From Symsagittifera roscoffensis (taxonomy: Eukaryota > Xenacoelomorpha > Acoela > Convolutidae): 64,000 bases of DNA. Shown here one piece after another: positions 1-12,047 of this stretch. The translations under genes were made by a program, and so were the position numbers. Every line of letters starts with the position of its first letter. Position 1 is the first letter of the stretch. The notes beneath the pieces are model-generated. The model saw nothing but the letters and a program-made list of their open reading frames with translations, made no database searches and had not been told where the DNA came from. Location: NCBI RefSeq assembly GCF_963678635.1, contig NC_087067.1:32832401-32896400 (forward strand). The letters run 5' to 3'.

Positions 1-249
1 GTCAGGATATAAATGGAAGCGGAATTACTCAAATGCCTAAGGCAGAACCGCAGATTCTGTCTTTGTCCACATCGTTAAGCCCATGTCGTATATAACGGCA
101 CAAACGCAGATGGTTATAATGTAGTCTACTGTACTCTTACGATAGATTTACTAGCCAGCAGGGGAGTTTTGTTAGGGCGAAGTGTCGTTATGGCTACCTC
201 TTTTCAACTTTCCCCCTTGACCTTTCATAAGTTGGTCCGGGAGCAACCC

Positions 250-349
250 AGCTCTCAACCCAGTCGGATAAATATAAATTTTTATGATGCGAGCTGTTTT
301 TTCATTGTTGTGTTCAAGGCATGTACCAAAATTAGGAAAAGGTTTAGTT
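250..349 (+). promoter_or_regulatory. U2 5' flank, presumed snRNA promoter region
   Basis: The 100 bp upstream of the U2 start are nearly invariant in all 28 units. Animal Pol II snRNA genes carry a proximal sequence element about 45-70 bp upstream of the start. Here that interval is AT-rich (around 274-300, including TTTTTATGATGCGAGC). No motif can be matched with certainty because this element diverges quickly between phyla. The same position applies relative to every U2 copy in the window. No obvious TATA box lies at -30. Confidence 0.3.
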
Positions 350-536
350 ATCGCTTCTCGGCCTTTTGGCTAAGATCATGTGTAGTATCTGTTCTTGTCA
401 GCTTAATATCTGGCATGCTGGGCATAGCCTGGCACCAATATTAAACTGATTTTTACTTCCCGAGTTAACACCGAAGCTTGCTTCAGTTGACTCACGGATT
501 GTCCCGGTCTTACACTACCATCGGGAGCAGTCCACC
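350..536 (+). ncRNA. U2: U2 snRNA, copy 1 (consensus)
   Basis: U2 spliceosomal snRNA, which base-pairs with the intron branchpoint and with U6. The first 27 nt equal the animal U2 5' end (ATCGCTTCTCGGCCTTTTGG...), forming stem-loop I. GUAGUA at nt 33-38 is the branchpoint-recognition sequence. Stem IIa pairs UGUCAG with CUGGCA; IIb pairs UGCUGGGC with GCCUGGCA. The Sm site AUUUUUA is nt 100-106. Stem III pairs GAGUUAAC with GUUGACUC and GAAGC with GCUUC. Stem IV pairs GGAUUG with CAGUCC and UCCCG with CGGGA. The length of 187 nt matches animal U2. The 3' end is set by homology at the CCACC after stem IV. This copy equals the consensus of the array and is the reference for the others. Confidence 0.95.
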
Positions 537-590
537 TGAAAATTCTGAACCTGCAAATTATCTTAATAGAGTGAAGATGTTAGTATGAAG
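537..590 (+). promoter_or_regulatory. U2 3' flank, presumed 3'-end processing signal
   Basis: Animal Pol II snRNA genes need a 3' box some 9-19 nt past the mature end. The conserved stretch after CCACC here (TGAAAATTCTGAACCTGCAA, then an AT-rich tract ending GAGTGAAGA) is the only candidate. It matches the vertebrate 3' box poorly, so the call rests on position and conservation across units. Confidence 0.25.
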
Positions 591-1789
591 AGTCTAATTG
601 AGCCTGGTGAATTGCGCGAACGGCCATAACTTGCCCAAAAAACTTAAGACTTCCAAATTTTTCTATTTCTATCGTAAGACCATCGTCAAATCTTGGGGGA
701 CTGAGAAAATGAACCAATTTGGTCGAACCAGTTCAAAGTTATGAGTTCTTGAAAGCTCGGTGATGCCAAAAAGTTAAGCCTAATCGAGCGTGGTGCAAAA
801 AACGAAAATTTCAAAATTTTTGTTCTTTTCTGTCTAAATTTTATTTTTTCAATATCGTATCACAATTTTGGACTCAGAACAATTCCAACGAGCCCAAAAC
901 GACTTCTTTAGCTTCAGTGTTCGTGGAGTAATCATCAGTTGAAATTTTGGGGGGAGCTGAAATTCGGCCATTTTGGAAGAAAATCGACCTAAAACCTAAC
1001 TTTTAAGTTAGTGCAATTTTTTTCTTGCATTTTTCATAAAATGGGGTGCTCTCTGCTGTCGCAGAGTGCATTCAAAGAAACTTATCAAATAGATTTGAAA
1101 ACTTACCTACTTAATAAGTTTATCACAACAATTAGGCTAAAAGCATCTATGAGTATCCTGGCTGGTATTCGACCATATGCCACTAACGTTGAGTGAGCGG
1201 CTATCATGCCATAGATGGTCATCTAAGACACCCTGTACACGCTCCGTAGGTTTTGACCAGCCGATTTGGCCATAAAACTCATTGGGCCAAAAAAATTCTC
1301 AAAATTGTCAATTTTTCAAATTTTGTTTGAATTGCATAAATTATAACGTGAGCGTGCAAAATTTTACATGGTATAAGAGCATATTTCTACTCTCGCGCGA
1401 GGGCGAGTGTTTTAAAAGTAATGTACATAGTTATATGCTAGTCAGGATTAAAATGGAAGCGGAATTACTCAAATGCCTAAGGCAGAACCGCAGATTCTGT
1501 CTTTGTCCACATCGTTAAGCCCATGTCGTATGTAACGGCACAAACGCAGATGGTTATAATGTAGTCTACTGTACTCTTACGATAGATTTACTAGCCAGCA
1601 GGGGAGTTTTGTTAGGGCGAAGTGTCGTTATGGCTACCTCTTTTCAACTTTCCCCCTTGACCTTTCATAAGTTGGTCCGGGAGCAACCCAGCTCTCAACC
1701 CAGTCGGATAAATATAAATTTTTATGATGCGAGCTGTTTTTTCATTGTTGTGTTCAAGGCATGTACCAAAATTAGGAAAAGGTTTATTT

Positions 1790-1976
1790 ATCGCTTCTCG
1801 GCCTTTTGGCTAAGATCATGTGTAGTATCTGTTCTTGTCAGCTTAATATCTGGCATGCTGGGCTTAGCCTGGCACCAATATTAAACTGATTATTACTTCC
1901 CGAGTTAACACCGAAGCTTGCTTCAGTTGACTCACGGATTGTCCCGGTCTGACACTACCATCGGGAGCAGTCCACC
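1790..1976 (+). ncRNA. U2: U2 snRNA, copy 2 (Sm-site variant)
   Basis: Same fold as copy 1 with three changes: A75>U in loop IIb, U103>A inside the Sm site (AUUUUUA becomes AUUAUUA) and U162>G in loop IV. The interrupted uridine tract should weaken Sm-ring assembly, so this copy may be non-functional. The base just before the start region also differs (GGTTTATTT). Confidence 0.9.
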
Positions 1977-3227
1977 TGAAAATTCTGAACCTGCAAATTA
2001 TCTTAATAGAGTGAAGATTAGTATGAAGAGTCTAATTGAGCCTGGTGAATTGCGCGAACGGCCATAACTTGCCCAAAAAAATTAAGACTTCCAAATTTTT
2101 CTATTTCTATCGTAAGACCATCGTCAAATCTTGGGGGACTGAGAAAATGAACCAATTTGGTCGAACCAGTTCAAAGTTATGAGTTCTTGAAAGCTCGGTG
2201 ATGCCAAAAAGTTAAGCCTAATCGAGCGTGGTGCAAAAAACGAAAATTTCAAAATTTTTGTTCTTTTCTGTCTAAATTTTATTTTTTCAATATCGTATCA
2301 CAGTTTTGGACTCAGAACAATTCCAACGAGCCCAAAACGACTTCTTTAGCTTCAGTGTTCGTGGAGTAATCATCAGTTGAAATTTTGGGGGGAGCTGAAA
2401 TTCGGCCATTTTGGAAGAAAATCGACCTAAAACCTAACTTTTAAGTTAGTGCAATTTTTTTCTTGCATTTTTCATAAAATGGGGTGCTCTCTGCTGTCGC
2501 AGAGTGCATTCAAAGAAACTTATCAAATAGATTTGAAAACTTACCTACTTAATAAGTTTATCACAACAATTAGGCTAAAAGCATCTATCAGTATCCTGGC
2601 TGGTATTCGACCATATGCCACTAACGTTGAGTGAGCGGCTATCATGCCATAGATGGTCATCTAAGACACCCTGTACACGCTCTGTAGGTTTTGACCAGCC
2701 GATTTGGCCATAAAACTCATTGGGCCAAAAAAATTCTGAAAATTGTCAATTTTTCAAATTTTGTTTGAATTGCATAAATTATAACGTGAGCGTGCAAAAT
2801 TTTACATGGTATAAGAGCATATTTCTACTCTCGCGCGAGGGCGAGTGTTTTAAAAGTAATGTACATAGTTATATGCTAGTCAGGATATAAATGGAAGCGG
2901 AATTACTCAAATGCCTAAGGCAGAACCGCAGATTCTGTCTTTGTCCACATCGTTAAGCCCATGTCGTATGTAACGGCACAAACGCAGATGGTTATAATGT
3001 AGTCTACTGTACTCTTACGATAGATTTACTAGCCAGCAGGGGAGTTTTGTTAGGGCGAAGTGTCGTTATGGCTACCTCTTTTCAACTTTCCCCCTTGACC
3101 TTTCATAAGTTGGTCCGGGAGCAACCCAGCTCTCAACCCAGTCGGATAAATATAAATTTTTATGATGCGAGCTGTTTTTTCATTGTTGTGTTCAAGGCAT
3201 GTACCAAAATTAGGAAAAGGTTTAGTT

Positions 3228-3414
3228 ATCGCTTCTCGGCCTTTTGGCTAAGATCATGTGTAGTATCTGTTCTTGTCAGCTTAATATCTGGCATGCTGGG
3301 CATAGCCTGGCACCAATATTAAACTGATTTTTACTTCCCGAGTTAACACCGAAGCTTGCTTCAGTTGACTCACGGATTGTCTCGGTCTTACACTACCATC
3401 GGGAGCAGTCCACC
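3228..3414 (+). ncRNA. U2: U2 snRNA, copy 3
   Basis: One change from consensus, C155>U in stem IV, which keeps pairing as G-U. Likely functional. Confidence 0.94.
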
Positions 3415-4668
3415 TGAAAATTCTGAACCTGCAAATTATCTTAATAGAGTGAAGATGTCAGTATGAAGAGTCTAATTGAGCCTGGTGAATTGCGCGAACG
3501 GCCATAACTTGCCCAAAAAACTTAAGACTTCCAAATTTTTTCTATTTCTATCGTAAGACCATCGTCAAATCTTGGGGGACTGAGAAAATGAACCAATTTG
3601 GTCGAACCAGTTCAAAGTTATGAGTTCTTGAAAGCTCGGTGATGCCAAAAAGTTAAGCCTAATCGAGCGTGGTGAAAAAAACGAAAATTTCAAAATTTTT
3701 GTTCTTTTCTGTCTAAATTTTATTTTTTCAATATCGTATCACAATTTTGGACTCAGAACAATTCCAACGAGCCCAAAACGACTTCTTTAGCTTCAGTGTT
3801 CGTGGAGTAATCATCAGTTGAAATTTTGGGGGGAGCTGAAATTCGGCCATTTTGGAAGAAAATCGACCTAAAACCTAACTTTTAAGTTAGTGCAATTTTT
3901 TTCTTGCATTTTTCATAAAATGGGGTGCTCTCTGCTGTCGCAGAGTGCATTCAAAGAAACTTATCAAATAGATTTGAAAACTTACCTACTTAATAAGTTT
4001 ATCACAACAATTAGGCTAAAAGCATCTATCAGTATCCTGGCTGGTATTCGACCATATGCCACTAACGTTGAGTGAGCGGCTATCATGCCATAGATGGTCA
4101 TCTAAGACACCCTGTACACGCTCCGTAGGTTTTGACCAGCCGATTTGGCCATAAAACTCATTGGGCCAAAAAAATTCTCAAAATTGTCAATTTTTCAAAT
4201 TTTGTTTGAATTGCATAAATTATAAGGTGAGCGTGCAAAATTTTACATGGTATAAGAGCATATTTTTACTCTCGCGCGAGGGCGAGTGTTTTAAAAGTAA
4301 TGTACATAGTTATATGCTAGTCAGGATATAAATGGAAGCGGAATTACTCAAATGCCTAAGGCAGAACCGCAGATTCTGTCTTTGTCCACATCGTTAAGCC
4401 CATGTCGTATGTAACGGCACAAACGCAGATGGTTATAATGTAGTCTACTGTACTCTTACGATAGATTTACTAGCCAGCAGGGGATCTTTGTTAGGGCGAA
4501 GTGTCGTTATGGCTACCTCTTTTCAACTTTCCCCCTTGACCTTTCATAAGTTGGTCCGGGAGCAACCCAGCTCTCAACCCAGTCGGATAAATATAAATTT
4601 TTATGATGCGAGCTGTTTTTTCATTGTTGTGTTCAAGGCATGTACCAAAATTAGGAAAAGGTTTAGTT

Positions 4669-4855
4669 ATCGCTTCTCGGCCTTTTGGCTAAGATCATGT
4701 GTAGTATCTGTTCTTGTCAGCTTAATATCTGGCATGCTGGGCATAGCCTGGCACCAATATTAAACTGTTTTTTACTTCCCGAGTTAACACCGAAGCTTGC
4801 TTCAGTTGACTCACGGATTGTCCCGGTCTTACACTACCATCGGGAGCAGTCCACC
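4669..4855 (+). ncRNA. U2: U2 snRNA, copy 4
   Basis: One change, A100>U at the first base of the Sm site (UUUUUUA). The effect on Sm binding is uncertain. The 5' flank also carries GGGGATCTTTG where most units have GGGGAGTTTTG. Confidence 0.92.
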
Positions 4856-6102
4856 TGAAAATTCTGAACCTGCAAATTATCTTAATAGAGTGAAGATGTC
4901 AGTATGAAGAGTCTAATTGAGCCTGGTGAATTGCGCGAACGGCCATAACTTGCCCAAAAAACTTAAGACTTCCAAATTTTTCTATTTCTATCGTAAGACC
5001 ATCGTCAAATCTTGGGGGACTGAGAAAATGAACCAATTTGGTCGAACCAGTTCAAAGTTATGAGTTCTTGAAAGCTCGGTGATGCCAAAAAGTTAAGCCT
5101 AATCGAGCGTGGTGCAAAAAACGAAAATTTCAAAATTTTTGTTCTTTTCTGTCTAAATTTTATTTTTTCAATATCGTATCACAATTTTGGACTCAGAAAA
5201 ATTCCAACGAGCCCAAAACGACTTCTTTAGCTTCAGTGTTCGTGGAGTAATCATCAGTTGAAATTTTGGGGGGAGCTGAAATTCGGCCATTTTGGAAGAA
5301 AATCGACCTAAAACCTAACTTTTAACTTAGTGCAATTTTTTTCTTGCATTTTTCATAAAATGGGGTGCTCTCTGCTGTCGCAGAGTGCATTCAAAGAAAC
5401 TTATCAAATAGATTTGAAAACTTACCTACTTAATAAGTTTATCACAACAATTAGGCTAAAAGCATCTATCAGTATCCTGGCTGGTATTCGACCATATGCC
5501 ACTAACGTTGAGTGAGCGGCTATCATGCCATAGATGGTCATCTAAGACACCCTGTACACGCTCCGTAGGTTTTGACCAGCCGATTTGGCCATAAAACTCA
5601 TTGGGCCAAAAAAATTCTCAAAATTGTCAATTTTTCAAATTTTGTTTGAATTGCATAAATTATAACGTGAGCGTGCAAAATTTTACATGGTATAAGAGCA
5701 TATTTCTACTCTCGCGCGAGGGCGAGTGTTTTAAAAGTAATGTACATAGTTATATGCTAGTCAGGATATAAATGGAAGCGGAATTACTCAAATGCCTAAG
5801 GCAGAACCGCAGATTCTGTCTTTGTCCACATCGTTAAGCCCATGTCGTATGTAACGGCACAAACGCAGATGGTTATAATGTAGTCTACTGTACTCTTACG
5901 ATAGATTTACTAGCCAGCAGGGGAGTTTAGTTAGGGCGAAGTGTCGTTATGGCTACCTCTTTTCAACTTTTGACCTTTCATAAGTTGGTCCGGGAGCAAC
6001 CCAGCTCTCAACCCAGTCGGATAAATATAAATTTTTATGATGCGAGCTGTTTTTTCATTGTTGTGTTCAAGGCATGTACCAAAATTAGGAAAAGGTTTAG
6101 TT

Positions 6103-6289
6103 ATCGCTTCTCGGCCTTTTGGCTAAGATCATGTGTAGTATCTGTTCTTGTCAGCTTAATATCTGGCATGCTGGGCATAGCCTGGCACCAATATTAAACT
6201 GATTTTTACTTTCCGAGTTAACAGCGAAGCTTGCTTCAGTTGACTCACGGATTGTCCCGGTCTTACACTACCATTGGGAGCAGTCCACC
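6103..6289 (+). ncRNA. U2: U2 snRNA, copy 5
   Basis: Three changes: C110>U before stem III, C122>G in stem III and C173>U in stem IV (pairing kept as G-U). The upstream flank has a 6-bp deletion about 140 bp before the start, so the spacing to the previous unit is 1,434 bp. Confidence 0.92.
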
Positions 6290-7542
6290 TGAAAATTCTG
6301 AACCTGCAAATTATCTTAATAGAGTGAAGATGTCAGTATGAAGAGTCTAATTGAGCCTGGTGAATTGCGCGAACGGCCATAACTTGCCCAAAAAACTTAA
6401 GACTTCCAAATTTTTCTATTTCCATCGTAAGACCATCGTCAAATCTTGGGGGACTGAGAAAATGAACCATTTTGGTCGAACCAGTTCAAAGTTATGAGTT
6501 CTTGAAAGCTCGGTGATGCCAAAAAGTTAAGCCTAATCGAGCGTGGTGCAAAAAACGAAAATTTCAAAATTTTTGTTCTTTTCTGTCTAAATTTTATTTT
6601 TTCAATATCGTATCACAATTTTGGACTCAGAACAATTCCAACGAGCCCAAAACGACTTCTTTAGCTTCAGTGTTCGTGGAGTAATCATCAGTTGAATCTT
6701 TGGGGGGAGCTGAAATTCGGCCATTTTGGAAGAAAATCGACCTAAATCCTAACTTTTAAGTTAGTTCAATTTTTTTCTTGCATTTTTCATAAAATGGGGT
6801 GCTCTCTGCTGTCGCAGAGTGCATTCAAAGAAACTTATCAAATAGATTTGAAAACATACCTATTTAATAAGTTTATCACAACAATTAGGCTAAAAGCATC
6901 TATCAGTATCCTGGCTGGTATTCGACCATATGCCACTAACGTTGAGTGAGCAGCTATCATGCCATCGATGGTCATCTAAGACACCCTGTACACGCTCCGT
7001 AGGTTTTGACCAGCCGATTTGGCCATAAAACTCATTGGGCCAAAAAAATTCTGAAAATTGTCAATTTTTCAAATTTTGTTTGAATTGCATAAATTATAAC
7101 GTGAGCGTGCAAAATTTTACATGGTATAAGAGCATATTTCTACTCTCGCGCGAGGGCGAGTGTTTTAAAAGTAATGTACATAGTTATATGCTAGTCAGGA
7201 TATAAATGGAAGCGGAATTACTCAAATGCCTAAGGCAGAACCGCAGATTCTGTCTTTGTCTACATCGTTAAGCCCATGTCGTATGTAACGGCACAAACGC
7301 AGATGGTTATAACGTAGTCTACTGTACTCTTACGATAGATTTACTAGCCAGCAGGGGAGTTTTGTTAGGGCGAAGTGTCATTATGGCTACCTCTTTTCAA
7401 CTTTCCCCCTTGACCTTTCATAAGTTGGTCCGGGAGCAACCCAGCTCTCAACCCAGTCGGATAAATATAAATTTTTATGATGCGAGCTGTTTTTTCATTG
7501 TTGTGTTCAAGGCATGTACCAAAATTAGGAAAAGGTTTAGCT

Positions 7543-7729
7543 TTCGCTTCTCGGCCTTTTGGCTAAGATCATGTGTAGTATCTGTTCTTGTCAGCTTAAT
7601 ATCTGGCATGCTGGGCATAGCCTGGCACCAATATTAAACTGATTTTTACTTCCCGAGTTAACACCGAAGCTTGCTTCAGTTGACTCACGGATTGTCCCGG
7701 TCTTACACTACTATCGGGAGCAGTCCACC
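7543..7729 (+). ncRNA. U2: U2 snRNA, copy 6 (first nucleotide changed)
   Basis: A1>U at the presumed transcription start and C170>U in loop IV. Copy 8 shares C170>U, and the two units share many spacer variants, so they are products of one duplication. Confidence 0.92.
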
Positions 7730-8981
7730 TGAAAATTCTGAACCTGCAAATTATCTTAATAGAGTGAAGATGTCAGTATGAAGAGTCTAATTGAGCCTGG
7801 TGAATTGCGCGAACGGCCATAACTTGCCCAAAAAACTTAAGACTTCCAAATTTTTCTATTTCTATCGTAATACCATCGTCAAATCTTGGGGGACTGAGAA
7901 AATGAACCAATTTGGTCGAACCAGTTCAAAGTTATGAGTTCTTGAAAGCTCGGTGATGCCAAAAAGTTAAGCCTAATCGAGCGTGGTACAAAAAACGAAA
8001 ATTTCAAAATTTTTGTTCTTTTCTGTCTAAATTTTTTTTTTCAATATCGTATCACAATTTTGGACTCAGAACAATTCCAACGAGCCCAAAACGACTTCTT
8101 TAACTTCAGTGTTCGTGGAGTAATCATCAGTTGAAATTTTGGGGGGAGCTGAAATTCGGCCATTTTGGAAGAAAATCGACCTAAAACCTAACTTTTAAGT
8201 TAGTGCAATTTTTTTCTTGCATTTTTCATAAAATGGGGTGCTCTCTGCTGTCGCAGAGTGCATTCAAAGAAACTTATCAAATAGATTTGAAAACTTACCT
8301 ATTTAATAAGTTTATCACAACAATTAGGCTAAAAGCATCTATCAGTATCCTGGCTGGTATTCGACCATATGCCACTAACGTTGATTGAGCAGCTATCATG
8401 CCATCGTTGGTCATCTAAGACACCCTGTACATGCTCCGTAGGTTTTGACCAGCCGATTTGGCCATAAAACTCATTGGGCCAAAAAAATTCTGAAAATTGT
8501 CAATTTTTCAAATTTTGTTTGAATTGCATAAATTATAACGTGAGCGTGCAAAACTTTACATGGTATAAGAGCATATTTCTACTCTCGCGCGAGGGCGAGT
8601 GTTTTAAAAGAAATGTACATAGTTATATGCTAGTCAGGATATAAATGGAAGCGGAATTACTCAAATGCCTAAGGCAGAACCGCAGATTCTGTCTTTGTCC
8701 ACATCGTTAAGCCCATGTCGTATGTAACGGCACAAACGCAGATGGTTATAACGTAGTCTACTGTACTCTTACGATAGATTTACTAGCCAGCAGGGGAGTT
8801 TTGTTAGGGCGAAGTGTCATTATGGCTACCTCTTTTCAACTTTTCCCCTTGACCTTTCATAAGTTGGTCCGGGAGCAACCCAGCTCTCAACCCAGTCGGA
8901 TAAATATAAATTTTTATGATGCGAGCTGTTTTTTCATTGTTGTGTTCAAGGCATGTACCAAAATTATGAAAAGGTTTAGCT

Positions 8982-9168
8982 ATCGCTTCTCGGCCTTTTG
9001 GCTAAGATCATGTGTAGTATCTGTTCTTGTCAGCTTAATATCTGGCATGCTGGGCATAGCCTGGCACCAATATTAAACTGATTTTTACTTCCCGAGTTAA
9101 CACCGAAGCTTGCTTCAGTTGACTCACGGATTGTCCCGGTCTTACACTACCATCGGGAGCAGTCCACC
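8982..9168 (+). ncRNA. U2: U2 snRNA, copy 7 (consensus)
   Basis: Identical to copy 1 over all 187 nt. The 5' flank has ATTATGAAAAGG instead of ATTAGGAAAAGG, shared with copies 9-11. Confidence 0.95.
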
Positions 9169-10421
9169 TGAAAATTCTGAACCTGTAAATTATCTTAATA
9201 GAGTGAAGATGTCAGTATGAAGAGTCTAATTGAGCCTGGTGAATTGCGCGAACGGCCATAACTTGCCCAAAAAACTTAAGACTTCCAAATTTTTCTATTT
9301 CTATCGTAAGACCATTGTCAAATCTTGGGGGACTGAGAAAATGAACCAATTTGGTCGAACCAGTTCAAAGTTATGAGTTCTTGAAAGCTCGGTGATGCCA
9401 AAAAGTTAAGCCTAATCGAGCGTGGTGCAAAAAATGAAAATTTCAAAATTTTTGTTCTTTTCTGTCTAAATTTTATTTTTTCAATATCGTATCACAATTT
9501 TGGACTCAGAACAATTCCAACGAGCCCAAAACGACTTCTTTAGCTTCAGTGTTCGTGGAGTAATCATCAGTTGAAATTTTGGGGGGAGCTGAAATTCGGC
9601 CATTTTGGAAGAAAATCGACCTAAAACCTAACTTTTAAGTTAGTGCAATTTTTTTCTTGCATTTTTCATAAAATGGGGTGCTCTCTGCTGTCGCAGAGTG
9701 CATTCAAAGAAACTTATCAAATAGATTTGAAAACATACCTATTTAATAAGTTTATCACAACAATTAGGCTAAAAGCATCTATCAGTATCCTGGCTGGTAT
9801 TCGACCATATGCCACTAACGTTGAGTGAGCAGCTATCATGCCATCGATGGTCATCTAAGACACCCTGTACACGCTCCGTAGGTTTTGACCAGCCGATTTG
9901 GCCATAAAACTCATTGGGCCAAAAAAATTCTGAAAATTGTCAATTTTTCAAATTTTGTTTGAATTGCATAAATTATAACGTGAGCGTGCAAAATTTTACA
10001 TGGTATAAGAGCATATTTCTACTCTCGCGCGAGGGCGAGTGTTTTAAAAGTAATGTACATAGTTATATGCTAGTCAGGATATAAATGGAAGCGGAATTAC
10101 TCAAATGCCTAAGGCAGAACCGCAGATTCTGTCTTTGTCTACATCGTTAAGCCCATGTCGTATGTAACGGCACAAACGCAGATGGTTATAACGTAGTCTA
10201 CTGTACTCTTACGATAGATTTACTAGCCAGCAGGGGAGTTTTGTTAGGGCGAAGTGTCATTATGGCTACCTCTTTTCAACTTTCCCCCTTGACCTTTCAT
10301 AAGTTGGTCCGGGAGCAACCCAGCTCTCAACCCAGTCGGATAAATATAAATTTTTATGATGCGAGCTGTTTTTTCATTGTTGTGTTCAAGGCATGTACCA
10401 AAATTAGGAAAAGGTTTAGCT

Positions 10422-10608
10422 ATCGCTTCTCGGCCTTTTGGCTAAGATCATGTGTAGTATCTGTTCTTGTCAGCTTAATATCTGGCATGCTGGGCATAGC
10501 CTGGCACCAATATTAAACTGATTTTTACTTCCCGAGTTAACACCGAAGCTTGCTTCAGTTGACTCACGGATTGTCCCGGTCTTACACTACTATCGGGAGC
10601 AGTCCACC
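10422..10608 (+). ncRNA. U2: U2 snRNA, copy 8
   Basis: C170>U in loop IV only, as in copy 6. Confidence 0.94.
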
Positions 10609-11860
10609 TGAAAATTCTGAACCTGCAAATTATCTTAATAGAGTGAAGATGTCAGTATGAAGAGTCTAATTGAGCCTGGTGAATTGCGCGAACGGCCATA
10701 ACTTGCCCAAAAAACTTAAGACTTCCAAATTTTTCTATTTCTATCGTAATACCATCGTCAAATCTTGGGGGACTGAGAAAATGAACCAATTTGGTCGAAC
10801 CAGTTCAAAGTTATGAGTTCTTGAAAGCTCGGTGATGCCAAAAAGTTAAGCCTAATCGAGCGTGGTACAAAAAACGAAAATTTCAAAATTTTTGTTCTTT
10901 TCTGTCTAAATTTTTTTTTTCAATATCGTATCACAATTTTGGACTCAGAACAATTCCAACGAGCCCAAAACGACTTCTTTAGCTTCAGTGTTCGTGGAGT
11001 AATCATCAGTTGAAATTTTGGGGGGAGCTGAAATTCGGCCATTTTGGAAGAAAATCGACCTAAAACCTAACTTTTAAGTTAGTGCAATTTTTTTCTTGCA
11101 TTTTTCATAAAATGGGGTGCTCTCTGCTGTCGCAGAGTGCATTCAAAGAAACTTATCAAATAGATTTGAAAACTTACCTATTTAATAAGTTTATCACAAC
11201 AATTAGGCTAAAAGCATCTATCAGTATCCTGGCTGGTATTCGACCATATGCCACTAACGTTGATTGAGCAGCTATCATGCCATCGATGGTCATCTAAGAC
11301 ACCCTGTACATGCTCCGTAGGTTTTGACCAGCCGATTTGGCCATAAAACTCATTGGGCCAAAAAAATTCTGAAAATTGTCAATTTTTCAAATTTTGTTTG
11401 AATTGCATAAATTATAACGTGAGCGTGCAAAACTTTACATGGTATAAGAGCATATTTCTACTCTCGCGCGAGGGCGAGTGTTTTAAAAGAAATGTACATA
11501 GTTATATGCTAGTCAGGATATAAATGGAAGCGGAATTACTCAAATGCCTAAGGCAGAACCGCAGATTCTGTCTTTGTCCACATCGTTAAGCCCATGTCGT
11601 ATGTAACGGCACAAACGCAGATGGTTATAACGTAGTCTACTGTACTCTTACGATAGATTTACTAGCCAGCAGGGGAGTTTTGTTAGGGCGAAGTGTCATT
11701 ATGGCTACCTCTTTTCAACTTTCCCCCTTGACCTTTCATAAGTTGGTCCGGGAGCAACCCAGCTCTCAACCCAGTCGGATAAATATAAATTTTTATGATG
11801 CGAGCTGTTTTTTCATTGTTGTGTTCAAGGCATGTACCAAAATTATGAAAAGGTTTAGCT

Positions 11861-12047
11861 ATCGCTTCTCGGCCTTTTGGCTAAGATCATGTGTAGTATC
11901 TGTTCTTGTCAGCTTAATATCTGGCATGCTGGGCATAGCCTGGCACCAATATTAAACTGATTTTTACTTCCCGAGTTAACACCGAAGCTTGCTTCAGTTG
12001 ACTCACGGATTGTCCCGGTCTTACACTACCATCGGGAGCAGTCCACC
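11861..12047 (+). ncRNA. U2: U2 snRNA, copy 9 (consensus)
   Basis: Identical to copy 1. Flanking variants pair this unit with copy 7. Confidence 0.95.

Noticed and set aside
140-185. Resemblance to the U1 snRNA 5' region (TTACTAGCCAGCAGGGGAG versus the U1 start)
   Set aside because: Similarity stops after about 15 nt; no U1 stem-loop II, Sm site or 3' stem follows at the right distances.
169-444. A 91-codon open frame repeated in almost every unit
   Set aside because: It begins with TTG (first ATG seven codons later) and its second half is U2 RNA translated; conservation comes from array homogenisation and the snRNA gene.
1100-1112. ACTTACCT in the spacer, complementary to a 5' splice site, or a donor AGGTAAGT on the minus strand
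   Set aside because: An eight-base match expected by chance; it varies between units (ACATACCT, ACTTACTT) and has no partner signals.
1011-1196. A 61-codon open frame in the spacer of most units
   Set aside because: It opens with GTG rather than ATG, has no recognisable domain, is cut by the LINE target site and is deleted in the last unit. No evidence of coding beyond general spacer identity.
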